Notes: generated by a model from the sequence alone, not told the origin. DNA of 39,956 nucleotides from an uncultured Clostridium sp. (GCA_900544905.1 UQXF01000017.1:1-39956), one strand, 5' to 3'; shown: positions 23,845 to 33,889, counted from the stretch's first letter. Numbers and translations are program-made.

Positions 23845-26800
23845 TTATTTCAGTTTAATTGTCTTCACCCTTGAATAGCTTCCATAAACCTTTTTACCGC
23901 CCACGGTTTTATATGCACGGACCTTAAAGGAATATTTTGTCTTCTTTTTAAGCTTTGTCTTGGTATAGCTGACTGTCTTTCCCTTTTTAACAGTCTTCAC
24001 CAGCTTGTATTTTCCCTTAGAGCCAGTCTTCATGTAAATTTCATATCCGGATGCTCCAGATACCTTTTTCCACTTTAATACTGCCTTGCTGGAGGATTTC
24101 TTCTTTACACTGGTAAAGCTTACCTTCTTCGGTGCCGTTGCAGCGCTAAGCTTATAAGTTGAATTCTTAATCGTTGTCTTTTTCTTACCGGACTTCGTAT
24201 AGGCTGTTACCTTGAACTTATAAGTAGTACCGGCTTTTAACTTCTTACCACTGATTTTCGTTATTTTTGCAGAGGTCTTTGTCGTGTCCTTAACCTTTAC
24301 ATATTTTTTCTTAGCAGAATCATATGCATACACATAGTACCCTTTTGCCTTTTCATTCTTTTTCCACTTAAGTGTTATAGAGGTTGTTGTCTGCTTAGCT
24401 GTCTGAATATTCGGCTCCTTTTCTACCACGGATGCCTCGGTTGTGCCCTGCTCTGTAGTTGGAGTTTGCGGATTAACTGGCTGTACCGGCTTGGATGGCT
24501 CCGTATTTTCTGTCAGCAAATCCTTCAACGGGGCATCACTGACGATAAGACCATTGGTACCTGCTTTTGCCAAATCTGCATCACTGATTTTTACCGCCCT
24601 GATATCGTCAAAGCAGATAACGCTCTCTACGGTATAATTGCCATCCTCATCCTTTGTTCCCGTATAATTTGCCGGAACAGAATTACACCAGATTTTAAAG
24701 CTTGTAATATTAGCCGCATCCACAATGTCGCTGCCGCCCTTTTTCACAAATTTACTGAACGGAATCGTGACATACTGTGCTTTGTTACCCTTTACAAAAT
24801 CCGTCAGATATGCTTCATAGCTGTCATTTAACTGGATTACCAGCTTCTGTCCGTTTCCATCCGGTTTTACCCACATGGAAATGGCATTGTATTTTGAAAA
24901 GTCTGTTTTGCCCGCATCAAATACTCTGCCAAGACCGCCTGTCCATACCTCTGAGCCCTTATAGGTCAGCTTATAATTAAATGCACCGCCATAGCTTCCC
25001 TCTGCCTTATTTGTCTCATCCAATGTCATGGAAGAGCTGCAGTTTGCTGCGGAATTTGCAGAACCGTATTTGCTCTGCAGCAATCCGTCATTCCCATAGT
25101 AGTACTCAAAGTTGTCAAACACATTCTGCGGCAGAACGTCTGCATCCTTATTAAAGTTAATAAATTTCGCAAGACCCAGTTCCTGTCCGTCTGCGGTTAA
25201 GGTTACAATACCAGTGCTGGTCTCTCCGAGCTTTGCAAGGATTTCTTTTGTTAGGGCTGCGGTATAAATGTTGCCATCCTTTACAGCAGAAACCGTAACT
25301 GCTTCACCGCCCTCCTTTGTCTGAAGCTTAAATTCTACCTTGCCTGCATTTTTTACAAAGGCTTTCAGCTCGCATGGCTCTTTGATTACCTCATAATTCT
25401 TCGGAGCAATCATGTAACCCGTTATCTCTTCGCTGTATCCGCTTAAGGAAACTGTATCCGCCTTGCCGGCAGCTGCACTGGCATTTCCACTTTCACCGGT
25501 GGTATAGAAATTGGTTCCGTTTCCGAAAATAGAATTTTCATTGTTGTAGGAAGAAATAAAGTCATTAATCATTTCCTGTCCTAATGTATCGCTGTATTTA
25601 TATGGCACAAAGAAATTCCCGCTGTCAAAATTTGCCCATAACAGGAAATACGGTATGTCATGTTCGGATGCGGTGTTTACGACCTTATTATACCAGTCCT
25701 TATCCTTCGTAGGATTGCCCGTTACCATCAGACTGTTCTTATCTGCCCCGGTAATACGGATTCCCGTTTCTGCAATGGCAGGAATCTTTCCCTTCGTCTT
25801 TGCCAGACCTGCCACAATATCACAGCTGTCTGCCAGCGCATCAAAGAAATTATCGCCTGTATATACATTTGCATCTGCATAGTCATCATAATAATCAAAG
25901 CCCAATACGTCTACATAGGCATCGCCTGGATAACGCTCCAGATACTCTGCCTCACTGGAAATCGGACCATTTGGAGAATATACATATAAGAAGTTATGCA
26001 CACCCTTCTCCTCTAAATAGTTTACCATGTATCTCCACATTGCCTGATAGGATTCCACACTGGTAGAAGTTCCCCACCAGAACCATCCACCGCTGTTCTC
26101 ATGGAACGGGCGGAATAATACCGGAATTCCATCCTCCTGCAATGCCAGGGCATAATCCACAATGATGTCCAGATATGCATTAAACTGTGGATTATATTTG
26201 CCGCCCTCTAATATGTAATCTGCACACGGTGTCAAATCCTTTGACTCAGAGAAATCACATGTCGTAAAATCATATGGATAGGTCTCATCTCCTGTTGCTT
26301 TAATCTTGCTGTTTGTAAAGTTCGGCATATGACAGGATAAAGAAATCAATGAACCGCCATTATACGCCTTCTTAGATGCGGCAATGGAAGCATCCAGCGC
26401 TCCCTGTCTTGTAGTCTGTTCTGTCTCCACACCTGCAAGGGCTAAGGTATCAATTCCGAACAGACCTGCTTCAGAGCCCGTAATATCCTTCACGTCGGAG
26501 GTTACACCCTTATCCCGGACAGATTTGAAGGTTGAATTCTGATGGCCAAACAGCACCTGTCCGCTCTTCTGCAGACCGGCTAAATATGCTGCCAGTACCT
26601 TCGTCTCATTGGTTGCATCACCATCTACAAGCTTAACCGTATCCGCCATACCACTTAAGTCTGCCACATCTCCCTGGGACTTCACCTGCTCGGTTATCTC
26701 AACATAGTCCTCTGATGCGTCCAGCTGTCCCAGCTGTACATCATCAATATACACATTTTTTAAATCTGCATATGGTCCAACAATACCGATGGTCAGATTA

Positions 26801-28044
26801 GCAGCTTCAACATCCTTCGGTGAGAACTCCCCTCTGATTGTTACGGTTGACCATCCGTTTCCTAAATCCTTCACCGTCTTTGTACGGAAGGAGCCCTCAG
26901 CATTTAATATTTCAACAGCTCCCGTCTCATCACTCATAAACAGCTTTGTCCGCACAGTTTCCATGGAGGACGGATAGCGCAGCGTAAAGGTAACCATATT
27001 ATAGTTTTTCACACTAACCGGAGTAAATGTTCCCTTTACCTTCGCCTCACTCCATCCGGATGCTGCGTCAGCAGAGTAGTCTACAATCATTTTAAGGCTT
27101 TGTGTATCGGCATCCCATTCTGCTTCCGCTTCTGCCGTCTTATCCTCTAAGCCGGCCTGTCCATGGGAATAATCCCATCCTGCTTCACCTGCCCAGCCGT
27201 CAATGCCTGTGGCAAAATCCGCAATCACAGAAGGCTCCTGTTTTTCCAGCTCCTGCGGCTCCTCACCGTCTGTAAACTGAACATTGGTAATATAGATATC
27301 TCCGGCAAAATCCGTATTTGCACCGGCACAGCCAATGGTGATTGCCTTCAGCTCCTCTGTCACCACTTCCGCAAAGTCATTCCCGCCTTTATAATCACCA
27401 TACCAGGCATCTACCTTAGCGCCAAACTCCCATTCAACGGTGGCCTTATACCAGTTTTGCGTTCCGTCAGCCAGCTTGAAACTTTCCGCCTTTAATGCCG
27501 GATAGCTCTGGCTCTGGACAAAATTCCAGTTATCCCCCAGGCGCATTACACCCTTGAATTTAATCTCTCCCGAATAAGCCGGAGCAGTATCGCTTTTGAC
27601 CAGCACATCTGCCATCACCTTTGCCCCCTGTTTCGGCACTCCGGTAAAATCTACAGTTGAATTATATTCGGTTCCACTTCCATCTGTCATATGCTCATCC
27701 CAGCCGGATGCAGTATCAAATGCACAGCCGGCAAAGGCAGCCGTAAGCTTGTCATACTCTGAATCACTGTCTGTCTCCGTTTCCTTTGCAGGCAGCTCTT
27801 CCTCTGTTACAGGCTCTGCCTCTGTAGTACTGTCTGTAAGCACAGCCTCTTCATCTGCTGCTGTCTCAGACGACGGCGCTTCCGATGCCCCGGAGACATC
27901 CTCCTCCTGATAGACTGCCGTTTCTGTCTCTTCTCCTGCTGCCTGTGCCACCAATGCATTTGCAGGCAGATTAATCACAGAAATTGCCATTGTCGCTGCC
28001 ATCGCCAGCGCAGCGACTCTCTTTCCAGAAAATCTCTTCCTCAT
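23845..28044 (-). CDS. secreted multidomain GH26 endo-beta-1,4-mannanase
   Basis: 1399 aa. A signal peptide (MRKRFSGKRVAALAMAA start, cleavage probably near residue 36 after LVAQA) and an acidic Ser/Thr/Glu linker come first. Two beta-sandwich carbohydrate-binding domains (about 75-215 and 225-450) of mannan-binding type (CBM23/CBM27-like) precede the GH26 catalytic domain (about 480-840). Acid/base Glu 649 is in LFRPFHENSGGWFWWG and nucleophile Glu 759 is in AIAETGIR. A further CBM-like domain (about 970-1165) and two Lys-rich Fn3 repeats (about 1225-1399) end the protein. There is no LPxTG motif; the very basic tail could bind the wall or glycan. The start at 28044 follows AAGGAGG. This is the extracellular step of the mannan pathway. 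Confidence 0.93.
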   Translation of the reverse strand: MRKRFSGKRVAALAMAATMAISVINLPANALVAQAAGEETETAVYQEEDVSGASEAPSSETAADEEAVLTDSTTEAEPVTEEELPAKETETDSDSEYDKLTAAFAGCAFDTASGWDEHMTDGSGTEYNSTVDFTGVPKQGAKVMADVLVKSDTAPAYSGEIKFKGVMRLGDNWNFVQSQSYPALKAESFKLADGTQNWYKATVEWEFGAKVDAWYGDYKGGNDFAEVVTEELKAITIGCAGANTDFAGDIYITNVQFTDGEEPQELEKQEPSVIADFATGIDGWAGEAGWDYSHGQAGLEDKTAEAEAEWDADTQSLKMIVDYSADAASGWSEAKVKGTFTPVSVKNYNMVTFTLRYPSSMETVRTKLFMSDETGAVEILNAEGSFRTKTVKDLGNGWSTVTIRGEFSPKDVEAANLTIGIVGPYADLKNVYIDDVQLGQLDASEDYVEITEQVKSQGDVADLSGMADTVKLVDGDATNETKVLAAYLAGLQKSGQVLFGHQNSTFKSVRDKGVTSDVKDITGSEAGLFGIDTLALAGVETEQTTRQGALDASIAASKKAYNGGSLISLSCHMPNFTNSKIKATGDETYPYDFTTCDFSESKDLTPCADYILEGGKYNPQFNAYLDIIVDYALALQEDGIPVLFRPFHENSGGWFWWGTSTSVESYQAMWRYMVNYLEEKGVHNFLYVYSPNGPISSEAEYLERYPGDAYVDVLGFDYYDDYADANVYTGDNFFDALADSCDIVAGLAKTKGKIPAIAETGIRITGADKNSLMVTGNPTKDKDWYNKVVNTASEHDIPYFLLWANFDSGNFFVPYKYSDTLGQEMINDFISSYNNENSIFGNGTNFYTTGESGNASAAAGKADTVSLSGYSEEITGYMIAPKNYEVIKEPCELKAFVKNAGKVEFKLQTKEGGEAVTVSAVKDGNIYTAALTKEILAKLGETSTGIVTLTADGQELGLAKFINFNKDADVLPQNVFDNFEYYYGNDGLLQSKYGSANSAANCSSSMTLDETNKAEGSYGGAFNYKLTYKGSEVWTGGLGRVFDAGKTDFSKYNAISMWVKPDGNGQKLVIQLNDSYEAYLTDFVKGNKAQYVTIPFSKFVKKGGSDIVDAANITSFKIWCNSVPANYTGTKDEDGNYTVESVICFDDIRAVKISDADLAKAGTNGLIVSDAPLKDLLTENTEPSKPVQPVNPQTPTTEQGTTEASVVEKEPNIQTAKQTTTSITLKWKKNEKAKGYYVYAYDSAKKKYVKVKDTTKTSAKITKISGKKLKAGTTYKFKVTAYTKSGKKKTTIKNSTYKLSAATAPKKVSFTSVKKKSSSKAVLKWKKVSGASGYEIYMKTGSKGKYKLVKTVKKGKTVSYTKTKLKKKTKYSFKVRAYKTVGGKKVYGSYSRVKTIKLK

Positions 28045-28186
28045 AATCATCCTCCTTTTTATAAAAAAAGATTTCACTTCATCCCTGATTTCATCCCCGT
28101 TTTTAATGATATTTTCTTTTGTCTGTCTCCCCTCCTTTTCACATTTTTCTATTTATAAAAGCAGCTGTTTTCACCTCAGATTCCGA

Positions 28187-28257
28187 CTTTTTGGGTACAA
28201 AAAGAACACAATCAAACATCGTCAACTGTTTTCCCCTAAAAATGCTCAATTGTGTTC
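28187..28257. other. inverted repeat and hairpin upstream of the GH26 gene
   Basis: GAACACAAT (28204-28212) and ATTGTGTTC (28249-28257) are a perfect 9-bp inverted repeat 36 bp apart. Next to it CTTTTTG-GGTA-CAAAAAG (28187-28204) forms a 7-bp hairpin. They lie in the 260-bp gap between manA and the GH26 gene and could be a regulator site, a transcript end, or both. I could not place a convincing promoter in the gap. Confidence 0.35.
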
Positions 28258-28304
28258 CCTGTAAATCTGCCTCTCCTACAACTGTTTTTTCCTTTCTGCC
28301 ATAT

Positions 28305-29237
28305 CTACGATACTGCGGAAAATATAAAGGATGCCTCACCCTCTAACAACACATCCTTCATTCCCGCCGGAATAATAAAATGCTCCCCCTTTTTAATCTG
28401 TCTTCCATCCATAACAGCCGCTCCGTCAATCACGGAGCCGATTAAAAATTTCTGGTCCTGCACCAGCTTCTTCGTTCCCTTAAGCTCCGCTTTCCAGATT
28501 GTATAGTACTCACAGGTAATCAGCTGTTCAAACCAGTCATTGGAGGTTCGATTCTCTCCTGCCTCCTGCCGTGCCTCCTCAAAGGGAACCTTTATCACAT
28601 CCAGACTCTGTTTAATATGTAATGGTCTCCGTTTACCGTCCTGTAAGCGGTCATAATCATACAGGCGGTAGGTAATATCACTGTTCTGCTGGGTTTCCAG
28701 AATCATGGTGCCGCCCTTAATTGCATGGACACAGCCAGGATTAATCTGGAAAAAATCTCCCTTCTTAATCGGAATTTCACGAATTAATTCCTTCCATCTT
28801 GCCTCTTTCACCATGTCCTCCAGCTCCTGTCTGGTCTTTGCATGGTGACCGATTACAATCGTGGCATCTTCCTTGCAGTCCAGTATATACCAGCACTCCA
28901 TTTTTCCAAGGGAGCCATTTTCATGTACCCTGGCATAGGCATCATCCGGATGAACCTGTATACTCAAATCACTTTCCGCATCTATAATTTTGGTGAGAAG
29001 CGGAAAACGGTCTCCCTGGATATTTCCGAACAACTCCCGTTTTTCCTCAAACAATTCACTTAATTTTTTGCCGGCATATTCTCCGGAAGCAATGGTTCCG
29101 TCTCCCTGGGGATGGGCACTGACCGCCCAGCATTCCCCGGTATTGTCACCCGGAATATCATAACCATACTCCTCCCGCATCCGGCTGCCGCCCCAAATCA
29201 TCTGTTTAAATACCGGATTTAAATATAATATTTCCAT
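28305..29237 (-). CDS. manA: mannose-6-phosphate isomerase, class I
   Basis: 310 aa, the short Firmicutes type. It interconverts mannose-6-phosphate and fructose-6-phosphate. The zinc-site region LSIQVHPDDAYA and EMECWY-like KMECWYIL segments and the FQINPGCVHAI strand are visible; the start YLNPVFKQMIWGGSRMRE is typical. AGGAG precedes the ATG at 29237; an ATG 18 bp upstream overlaps that site. It lies 53 bp after the phosphohexomutase gene and closes the mannan route into glycolysis. Confidence 0.95.
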   Translation of the reverse strand: MEILYLNPVFKQMIWGGSRMREEYGYDIPGDNTGECWAVSAHPQGDGTIASGEYAGKKLSELFEEKRELFGNIQGDRFPLLTKIIDAESDLSIQVHPDDAYARVHENGSLGKMECWYILDCKEDATIVIGHHAKTRQELEDMVKEARWKELIREIPIKKGDFFQINPGCVHAIKGGTMILETQQNSDITYRLYDYDRLQDGKRRPLHIKQSLDVIKVPFEEARQEAGENRTSNDWFEQLITCEYYTIWKAELKGTKKLVQDQKFLIGSVIDGAAVMDGRQIKKGEHFIIPAGMKDVLLEGEASFIFSAVS

Positions 29238-29290
29238 ATCCTCATCTCCTAACATGCCTTGTGTCCTGTATTGCCAATATCCTATCTGTA

Positions 29291-31021
29291 TTAAGTTTCA
29301 ATCCTTGCCATAAGGTCTGCTGTTACCTTTTTGAGCATCTCATCAGAAGCTTCAAGGCTGTCAGCCTTTACACCTATATAGAATTTAATCTTCGGCTCAG
29401 TCCCGGATGGTCTCGCACAGCACCAGCAGTCATCCTCCATATCAAAATAAAGTACGTTGGATTTCGGAAGCGTAATACTGCTCTCTTTTCCGGTTTCCAA
29501 TTCTCTGGCAACGGATGCCTGGTAATCTCTTACCTCTTTTACCCTGATGCCTCCAATAACAGCCGGTGGATTCTTTCTCAAATCCTCCATAATCCCCTTT
29601 ATCTGTTCAGCACCGGTAATCCCCTTTAATGTAATGGTCTGTAAATCCTCTCTGAAATATCCGTATTTTTCGTAAATATCCAGCATCCCATCCCATAGGG
29701 TTTTACCCTCTGCCTTATAGGCAGCTGCAACCTCACAGAGCATCATAACCGCCACACAGGCGTCCTTATCCCTTGCATAGGTGCCAGCCAGGCAGCCGTA
29801 GCTCTCCTCTAATCCAAAAACATAGGAATAGCTGTCGTTTTCCTCGAATAATTTAATCTGCTCACCAATATATTTAAACCCGGTTAACACTTCAACCAGC
29901 TTCACATCATAGTCCCTGCACAGAACATCTGCCATATTGGTTGTAACAATGGTCTTCACAAGGGCTGCATTATCCGGAAGGGTTCCGGCTGCTTTTCTTT
30001 CCCTCAGTATATATTCTGCAATCAGCATACCCGACATATTTCCAGTGAAGCTTACATATTCGCCGGTCTTACTGTCCTTTGCATAAACCCCCAGACGGTC
30101 CGCATCCGGGTCCGTTGCAAGGACAATATCCGCATCCACCCGGGCTGCCAGCTCAAGAGCCAGGGTAAATGCCTTTGGGTCCTCCGGATTTGGATAGGAC
30201 ACGGTAGGAAAATTGCCATCCGGCGCTTCCTGCTCCTCCACCACATATACCTGCTGAAAGCCCAGCTCCTTCAACACTCTGCGTACCGGAAGATTTCCGG
30301 TTCCGTGAAGGGGAGTGTACACTATCTTAATATCCTCCGCCATTTTTTTGATAATCTCCGGATGAATACTCTGCTTTTTCAGCTCCTCCATGTAGCGGTC
30401 ATCCATACCGGAATCAATCACATTATAAAGTCCAAGCTTTACAGCTTCTGCCTCCGCCATGGTGGATACCTCTGAATAATCCCTGACTGCCGCCACCTCA
30501 GCCAGAATATTCTTATCGTGAGGCGGTGTAATCTGTGCACCGTCCTCCCAGTATACCTTATAGCCGTTATACTCCGCCGGATTATGGCTTGCCGTAATCA
30601 CAATACCTGCAATACAGTTTAATTCCCGGACTGCAAAGGACAGCTCCGGCGTCGGGCGCAGGCTTTCAAAGATATAGGTTTTCACCCCGTTGGAATTGAG
30701 GCACAGCGCAGCCTCCTTTGCAAACTCAGGCGACATTCTTCTGGAGTCATAGGCGATTGCCACTCCCTTTTCCTGCCCCTTTGCCCTGATTATATAATTG
30801 GCAAGACCCTGGGTAGCCTTTCTCACAGTATAGATATTCATGCGGTTGGTTCCCGCACCAATCACACCTCTCAGTCCCCCGGTTCCAAATTCCAGCTCCC
30901 GGTAAAAACGGTCCTCAATTTCTTTTTCATCTGCTGCAATCTCTCTTAATTCCCTTTTTATTTCCTCATCGAAATAATCATCCTTAAGCCAGCTCTCATA
31001 TGCCTCTCTGTAATCCACCAT
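29291..31021 (-). CDS. phosphoglucomutase/phosphomannomutase
   Basis: 576 aa, usual length for the long alpha-D-phosphohexomutase type. The phosphoserine loop TASHNPAEYNGYK, the magnesium loop DPDADRLGVY, the sugar-binding EESYG and the phosphate-binding RPSGTEPKIKFY are all intact. Here it would turn mannose-1-phosphate from the GH130 phosphorylases into mannose-6-phosphate for ManA. The start at 31021 has AGGAGG close to it; a longer frame reaches into the CE17 gene and was rejected. It lies 10 bp after the esterase gene, so the two are one operon. Confidence 0.95.
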   Translation of the reverse strand: MVDYREAYESWLKDDYFDEEIKRELREIAADEKEIEDRFYRELEFGTGGLRGVIGAGTNRMNIYTVRKATQGLANYIIRAKGQEKGVAIAYDSRRMSPEFAKEAALCLNSNGVKTYIFESLRPTPELSFAVRELNCIAGIVITASHNPAEYNGYKVYWEDGAQITPPHDKNILAEVAAVRDYSEVSTMAEAEAVKLGLYNVIDSGMDDRYMEELKKQSIHPEIIKKMAEDIKIVYTPLHGTGNLPVRRVLKELGFQQVYVVEEQEAPDGNFPTVSYPNPEDPKAFTLALELAARVDADIVLATDPDADRLGVYAKDSKTGEYVSFTGNMSGMLIAEYILRERKAAGTLPDNAALVKTIVTTNMADVLCRDYDVKLVEVLTGFKYIGEQIKLFEENDSYSYVFGLEESYGCLAGTYARDKDACVAVMMLCEVAAAYKAEGKTLWDGMLDIYEKYGYFREDLQTITLKGITGAEQIKGIMEDLRKNPPAVIGGIRVKEVRDYQASVARELETGKESSITLPKSNVLYFDMEDDCWCCARPSGTEPKIKFYIGVKADSLEASDEMLKKVTADLMARIET

Positions 31022-31031
31022 AATCCTCCTT

Positions 31032-32564
31032 CTAAAGCTGTTCACAAAAGGGCGCCAGCGGCAGGGCTGCCCGGTTGTAAACATTTACTTTACCATAATT
31101 AAAATATCCATATCTCACAAATGCCGGGCGGGGCGTTCTCTCGCTCCAGACGATAATCTGTTCTCCCCGGATAACTGCACTGGCAGGATACCAGTCTGTC
31201 CCATTTTGAGACAGTTCAAAGCCTGTCGGCATTCCCTCTGTTTCCGCCTCTCTTATATCCTTAAGCCCATTCTCCAGCAGTTGAATTTTTCCATATGTAT
31301 TGGCAAAGGACAGGGAAAGCTTATTCTTAGCAGGCTCGGCAAAGCGGAAAAACATTGCGCTTCCCTCCACCGGCTCCCTGTATACCTTTTCCAGTACCTG
31401 CAATGCCAGCCTGGTTCCCGGTGTCTTTTTATCCGTGGGATGAATGTTGTCATATTCTCCCAGGTCCAGCAGCACCGTCAAACCGGTATAGGGCACCAGC
31501 TGGTGTACCTGCTCCTGAGCCTGTCTGATTCCCGGCCAGGAATAATCCTCCGACTCATTTTTAGCAATAAACATAGGCAGCTGAATAATCTCAAAGGGCA
31601 GAGCCGAGTCCCTCCAGTCACTGCGAAACTGTGCAATCAACTTTTCCAGCAGTCTGTCATAATGCGTTGTCTTTAAGGCATCCTCTTCACCCTGGTAATA
31701 CAGAAAGCCTCTCACCGTGTATGGAGCCACTCTGCAAATCATGGTATCATACAGACCGCAGGGACGGTATAAAGATTTCCTGCCCATTGGAGGCGGCCAC
31801 GGGTATAAGCCTGCCCTGTCATTCAGCTCCTCCATTGTAATCCCCGGATTCTTTTTTTTCAGCTCCTCCACTCTCCGGTTATAGCTGCCAAGTCTTTGAT
31901 TATATTCTTCTAACGCAAGGTCATATTCCTCTTCTGTCTGCCCTGCGGTAACCTTTTCATACTCATCAATATAGGGTCTCCCCTCCGGCATTCCTCTGAG
32001 ATTTTCCTCACTGAGCCAGCAGGAAATGGAAGTACCACCCTGGTAGCAGTCAATTATCCCAACGGGAACCTGCAGCTGCTCATATGTTTTCTTTGCAAAA
32101 AAATACGCAACTGCAGACATATCCCGAAAATCGCCATTTTTACACATATGCCAGCTTTGCGCCGCCTCTTTTTTCAACACCTCATCATCAATAAACGGTG
32201 TCTTTATCACATTATAGTAGCGGATATCCGGATAATCTGCCTGTGCCAGCTCCTCTTTGCCGTAATCGGCATTCTGTAATTCCAATTCCATATTGGACTG
32301 CCCGCCGGCAAACCACACTTCACCATACATGACGTTGGCAATCTCAATCACACAATCCTTACCGCTTATTTTCATGACAAAGGGACCGCCGGCACTATGG
32401 GGTGGAAGGGTTACGAGCCACCTGCCGTCACATACCTCTGTCACAGCCTCTAAATTATCTATTACAACCTGAATCTTCTCCCGGTTTTCCCCGGTGCCAA
32501 ACACACACACCTCTTTGTCCCGCAGGAGAATCATATTTTCCGAAAAAATACCAGCTACCTTCAT
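31032..32564 (-). CDS. CE17-like acetyl-mannan esterase (SGNH/sialate O-acetylesterase fold)
   Basis: 510 aa, no signal peptide. SGNH block I GGQSNME (Ser at 90) and the C-terminal NIHPTDK with catalytic His (about 375) are visible; a beta-sandwich C-domain (about 410-510) follows. The annotation family is sialate O-acetylesterase, but gene order and domain plan match the CE17 enzyme of Roseburia that removes acetyl groups from mannosyl units of oligosaccharides. The start at 32564 follows AAAGGAGG. Between it and the preceding GH130 gene lies a structured inverted-repeat element (32587-32679). Confidence 0.8.
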   Translation of the reverse strand: MKVAGIFSENMILLRDKEVCVFGTGENREKIQVVIDNLEAVTEVCDGRWLVTLPPHSAGGPFVMKISGKDCVIEIANVMYGEVWFAGGQSNMELELQNADYGKEELAQADYPDIRYYNVIKTPFIDDEVLKKEAAQSWHMCKNGDFRDMSAVAYFFAKKTYEQLQVPVGIIDCYQGGTSISCWLSEENLRGMPEGRPYIDEYEKVTAGQTEEEYDLALEEYNQRLGSYNRRVEELKKKNPGITMEELNDRAGLYPWPPPMGRKSLYRPCGLYDTMICRVAPYTVRGFLYYQGEEDALKTTHYDRLLEKLIAQFRSDWRDSALPFEIIQLPMFIAKNESEDYSWPGIRQAQEQVHQLVPYTGLTVLLDLGEYDNIHPTDKKTPGTRLALQVLEKVYREPVEGSAMFFRFAEPAKNKLSLSFANTYGKIQLLENGLKDIREAETEGMPTGFELSQNGTDWYPASAVIRGEQIIVWSERTPRPAFVRYGYFNYGKVNVYNRAALPLAPFCEQL

Positions 32565-32586
32565 AACAGCCTCCTTTGCCATCTTC

Positions 32587-32679
32587 TAAGGTCCTGCTCA
32601 CATGGAAATCAGACTTTGCGTTTCTGACTCCAGAATATTTGTTAAGGGGAACTACGGAGAGCAACAACGCAGGACCTTA
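32587..32679 (-). other. structured intergenic RNA candidate (three-way junction)
   Basis: A perfect 11-bp outer stem, TAAGGTCCTGC (32587-32597) with GCAGGACCTTA (32669-32679), encloses 71 nt. Inside are two smaller possible stems: TCAGA/TCTGA with a 9-nt loop (32609-32627), and GGAG/CTCC (32628-32631 with 32656-32659). It sits in the gap between the GH130_1 stop and the CE17 start and ends about 20 bp before the CE17 start. No U tract follows, so it does not look like an ordinary terminator. Confidence 0.45.
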
Positions 32680-32713
32680 AAATACAGCTTTTTACATCTT
32701 ATAAGGATGAAAT

Positions 32714-33889
32714 CTATTCAAAAGAATCCAGATATTCCAGATTCTTTTTGATGAATTCAGTCCGCTGCTGTACACACAGTACAGAGCGCAATGGGTCAGA
32801 CGGTGTGTTAAACACATAATCCACCAGCTTATCAACTGTAGTCGTCGCAACATGCAAACGGGTATCAGATGACGCATAGTAGATAAACACCTCATTGTCA
32901 TCATTTACAATGGCGCCGTTGGTAAATACAACATTGCTTACATCACCAATCCGTTCTCCTCCTAATGGAGCAATCAAAAAGCCGGAAGGCTCTGCAATCA
33001 CCTTTGCCGGATTGTTCAAATCCGTGGCAAAGGCATATATTACATAGCGGAGACCCGCCGCTGTGTTTCTCACACCGTGTGCAATATGAATAAATCCCTT
33101 TTCTGTCTTGATTGGCACTGCACCGGCGCCATTCTTCGCCTCGGTTATGGTGTGATACTTTCTCCTGCTGGTGATAATCTCTTCATCAATCACCGCATTG
33201 GTTATATCCTCACATAAGCCAAACCCAACACCGCCACCAGAGCCTGTATCAATAAAATCATCCATAGGCCGGGTATAAAACGCATACTTTCCGTCCACAA
33301 ATTCCGGATGAAGAACCACATTCCGCTGCTGTGGAGAGCGCAGGGTCTTAAGGTTTGGCAGGCGTTCCCAATTTACCATATCCTTTGTTCTCACAATTCC
33401 TGCCGCCGCAACAGCCGCAGATAAATCATTGCTTTCCCTGTCCTTGCTCTCGGAGCAGAACACACCATATATATATCCATCCTCATGCTTTGTCAGACGC
33501 ATATCATAGACGTTTGTCTCATCCGGGCAGGTATCCTCCAAAAGTATCGGATAATCCATAAAACGGAAGCCATCTACCCCGTTATCGCTGACTGCAACAC
33601 CAAAAAAGGATTTTCTGTCATTTCCTTCAATTCTTGCCACCAGATAATATTTGCCATCCAGATAAATTGCCCCGGCATTAAACACAGCGTTCACACCAAG
33701 CCGCTCCATAAAATAGGGATTGGTCTCCGGATTCATATCATACTTCCAGGTAAGAGGAATATGGTCTCTTGTAAGTACAGGATTCTCCCACCGGTCATAA
33801 ATTCCGTTATAAAAATCAGTCTTTTTATTTTTTCTCCCGATGACCTCCTCATACCTCGCCATCTGCTTTTCAAGCTGTTCCTTAAACAT
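32714..33889 (-). CDS. GH130_1 4-O-beta-D-mannosyl-D-glucose phosphorylase
   Basis: 391 aa, usual length. It phosphorolyses mannosyl-beta-1,4-glucose to mannose-1-phosphate and glucose in the cytosol. The five-bladed propeller family shows RLGVNAVFNAGAIYLDGKYYLVARIEG, the proton-donor Asp in NVYDMRLTK and an HIAHGVRNTAAGLRY phosphate-side segment, all typical of subfamily 1. GAGGAGG precedes the ATG, which overlaps the epimerase stop by 8 bp. The enzyme that makes its substrate is therefore translated just before it. Confidence 0.92.
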   Translation of the reverse strand: MFKEQLEKQMARYEEVIGRKNKKTDFYNGIYDRWENPVLTRDHIPLTWKYDMNPETNPYFMERLGVNAVFNAGAIYLDGKYYLVARIEGNDRKSFFGVAVSDNGVDGFRFMDYPILLEDTCPDETNVYDMRLTKHEDGYIYGVFCSESKDRESNDLSAAVAAAGIVRTKDMVNWERLPNLKTLRSPQQRNVVLHPEFVDGKYAFYTRPMDDFIDTGSGGGVGFGLCEDITNAVIDEEIITSRRKYHTITEAKNGAGAVPIKTEKGFIHIAHGVRNTAAGLRYVIYAFATDLNNPAKVIAEPSGFLIAPLGGERIGDVSNVVFTNGAIVNDDNEVFIYYASSDTRLHVATTTVDKLVDYVFNTPSDPLRSVLCVQQRTEFIKKNLEYLDSFE

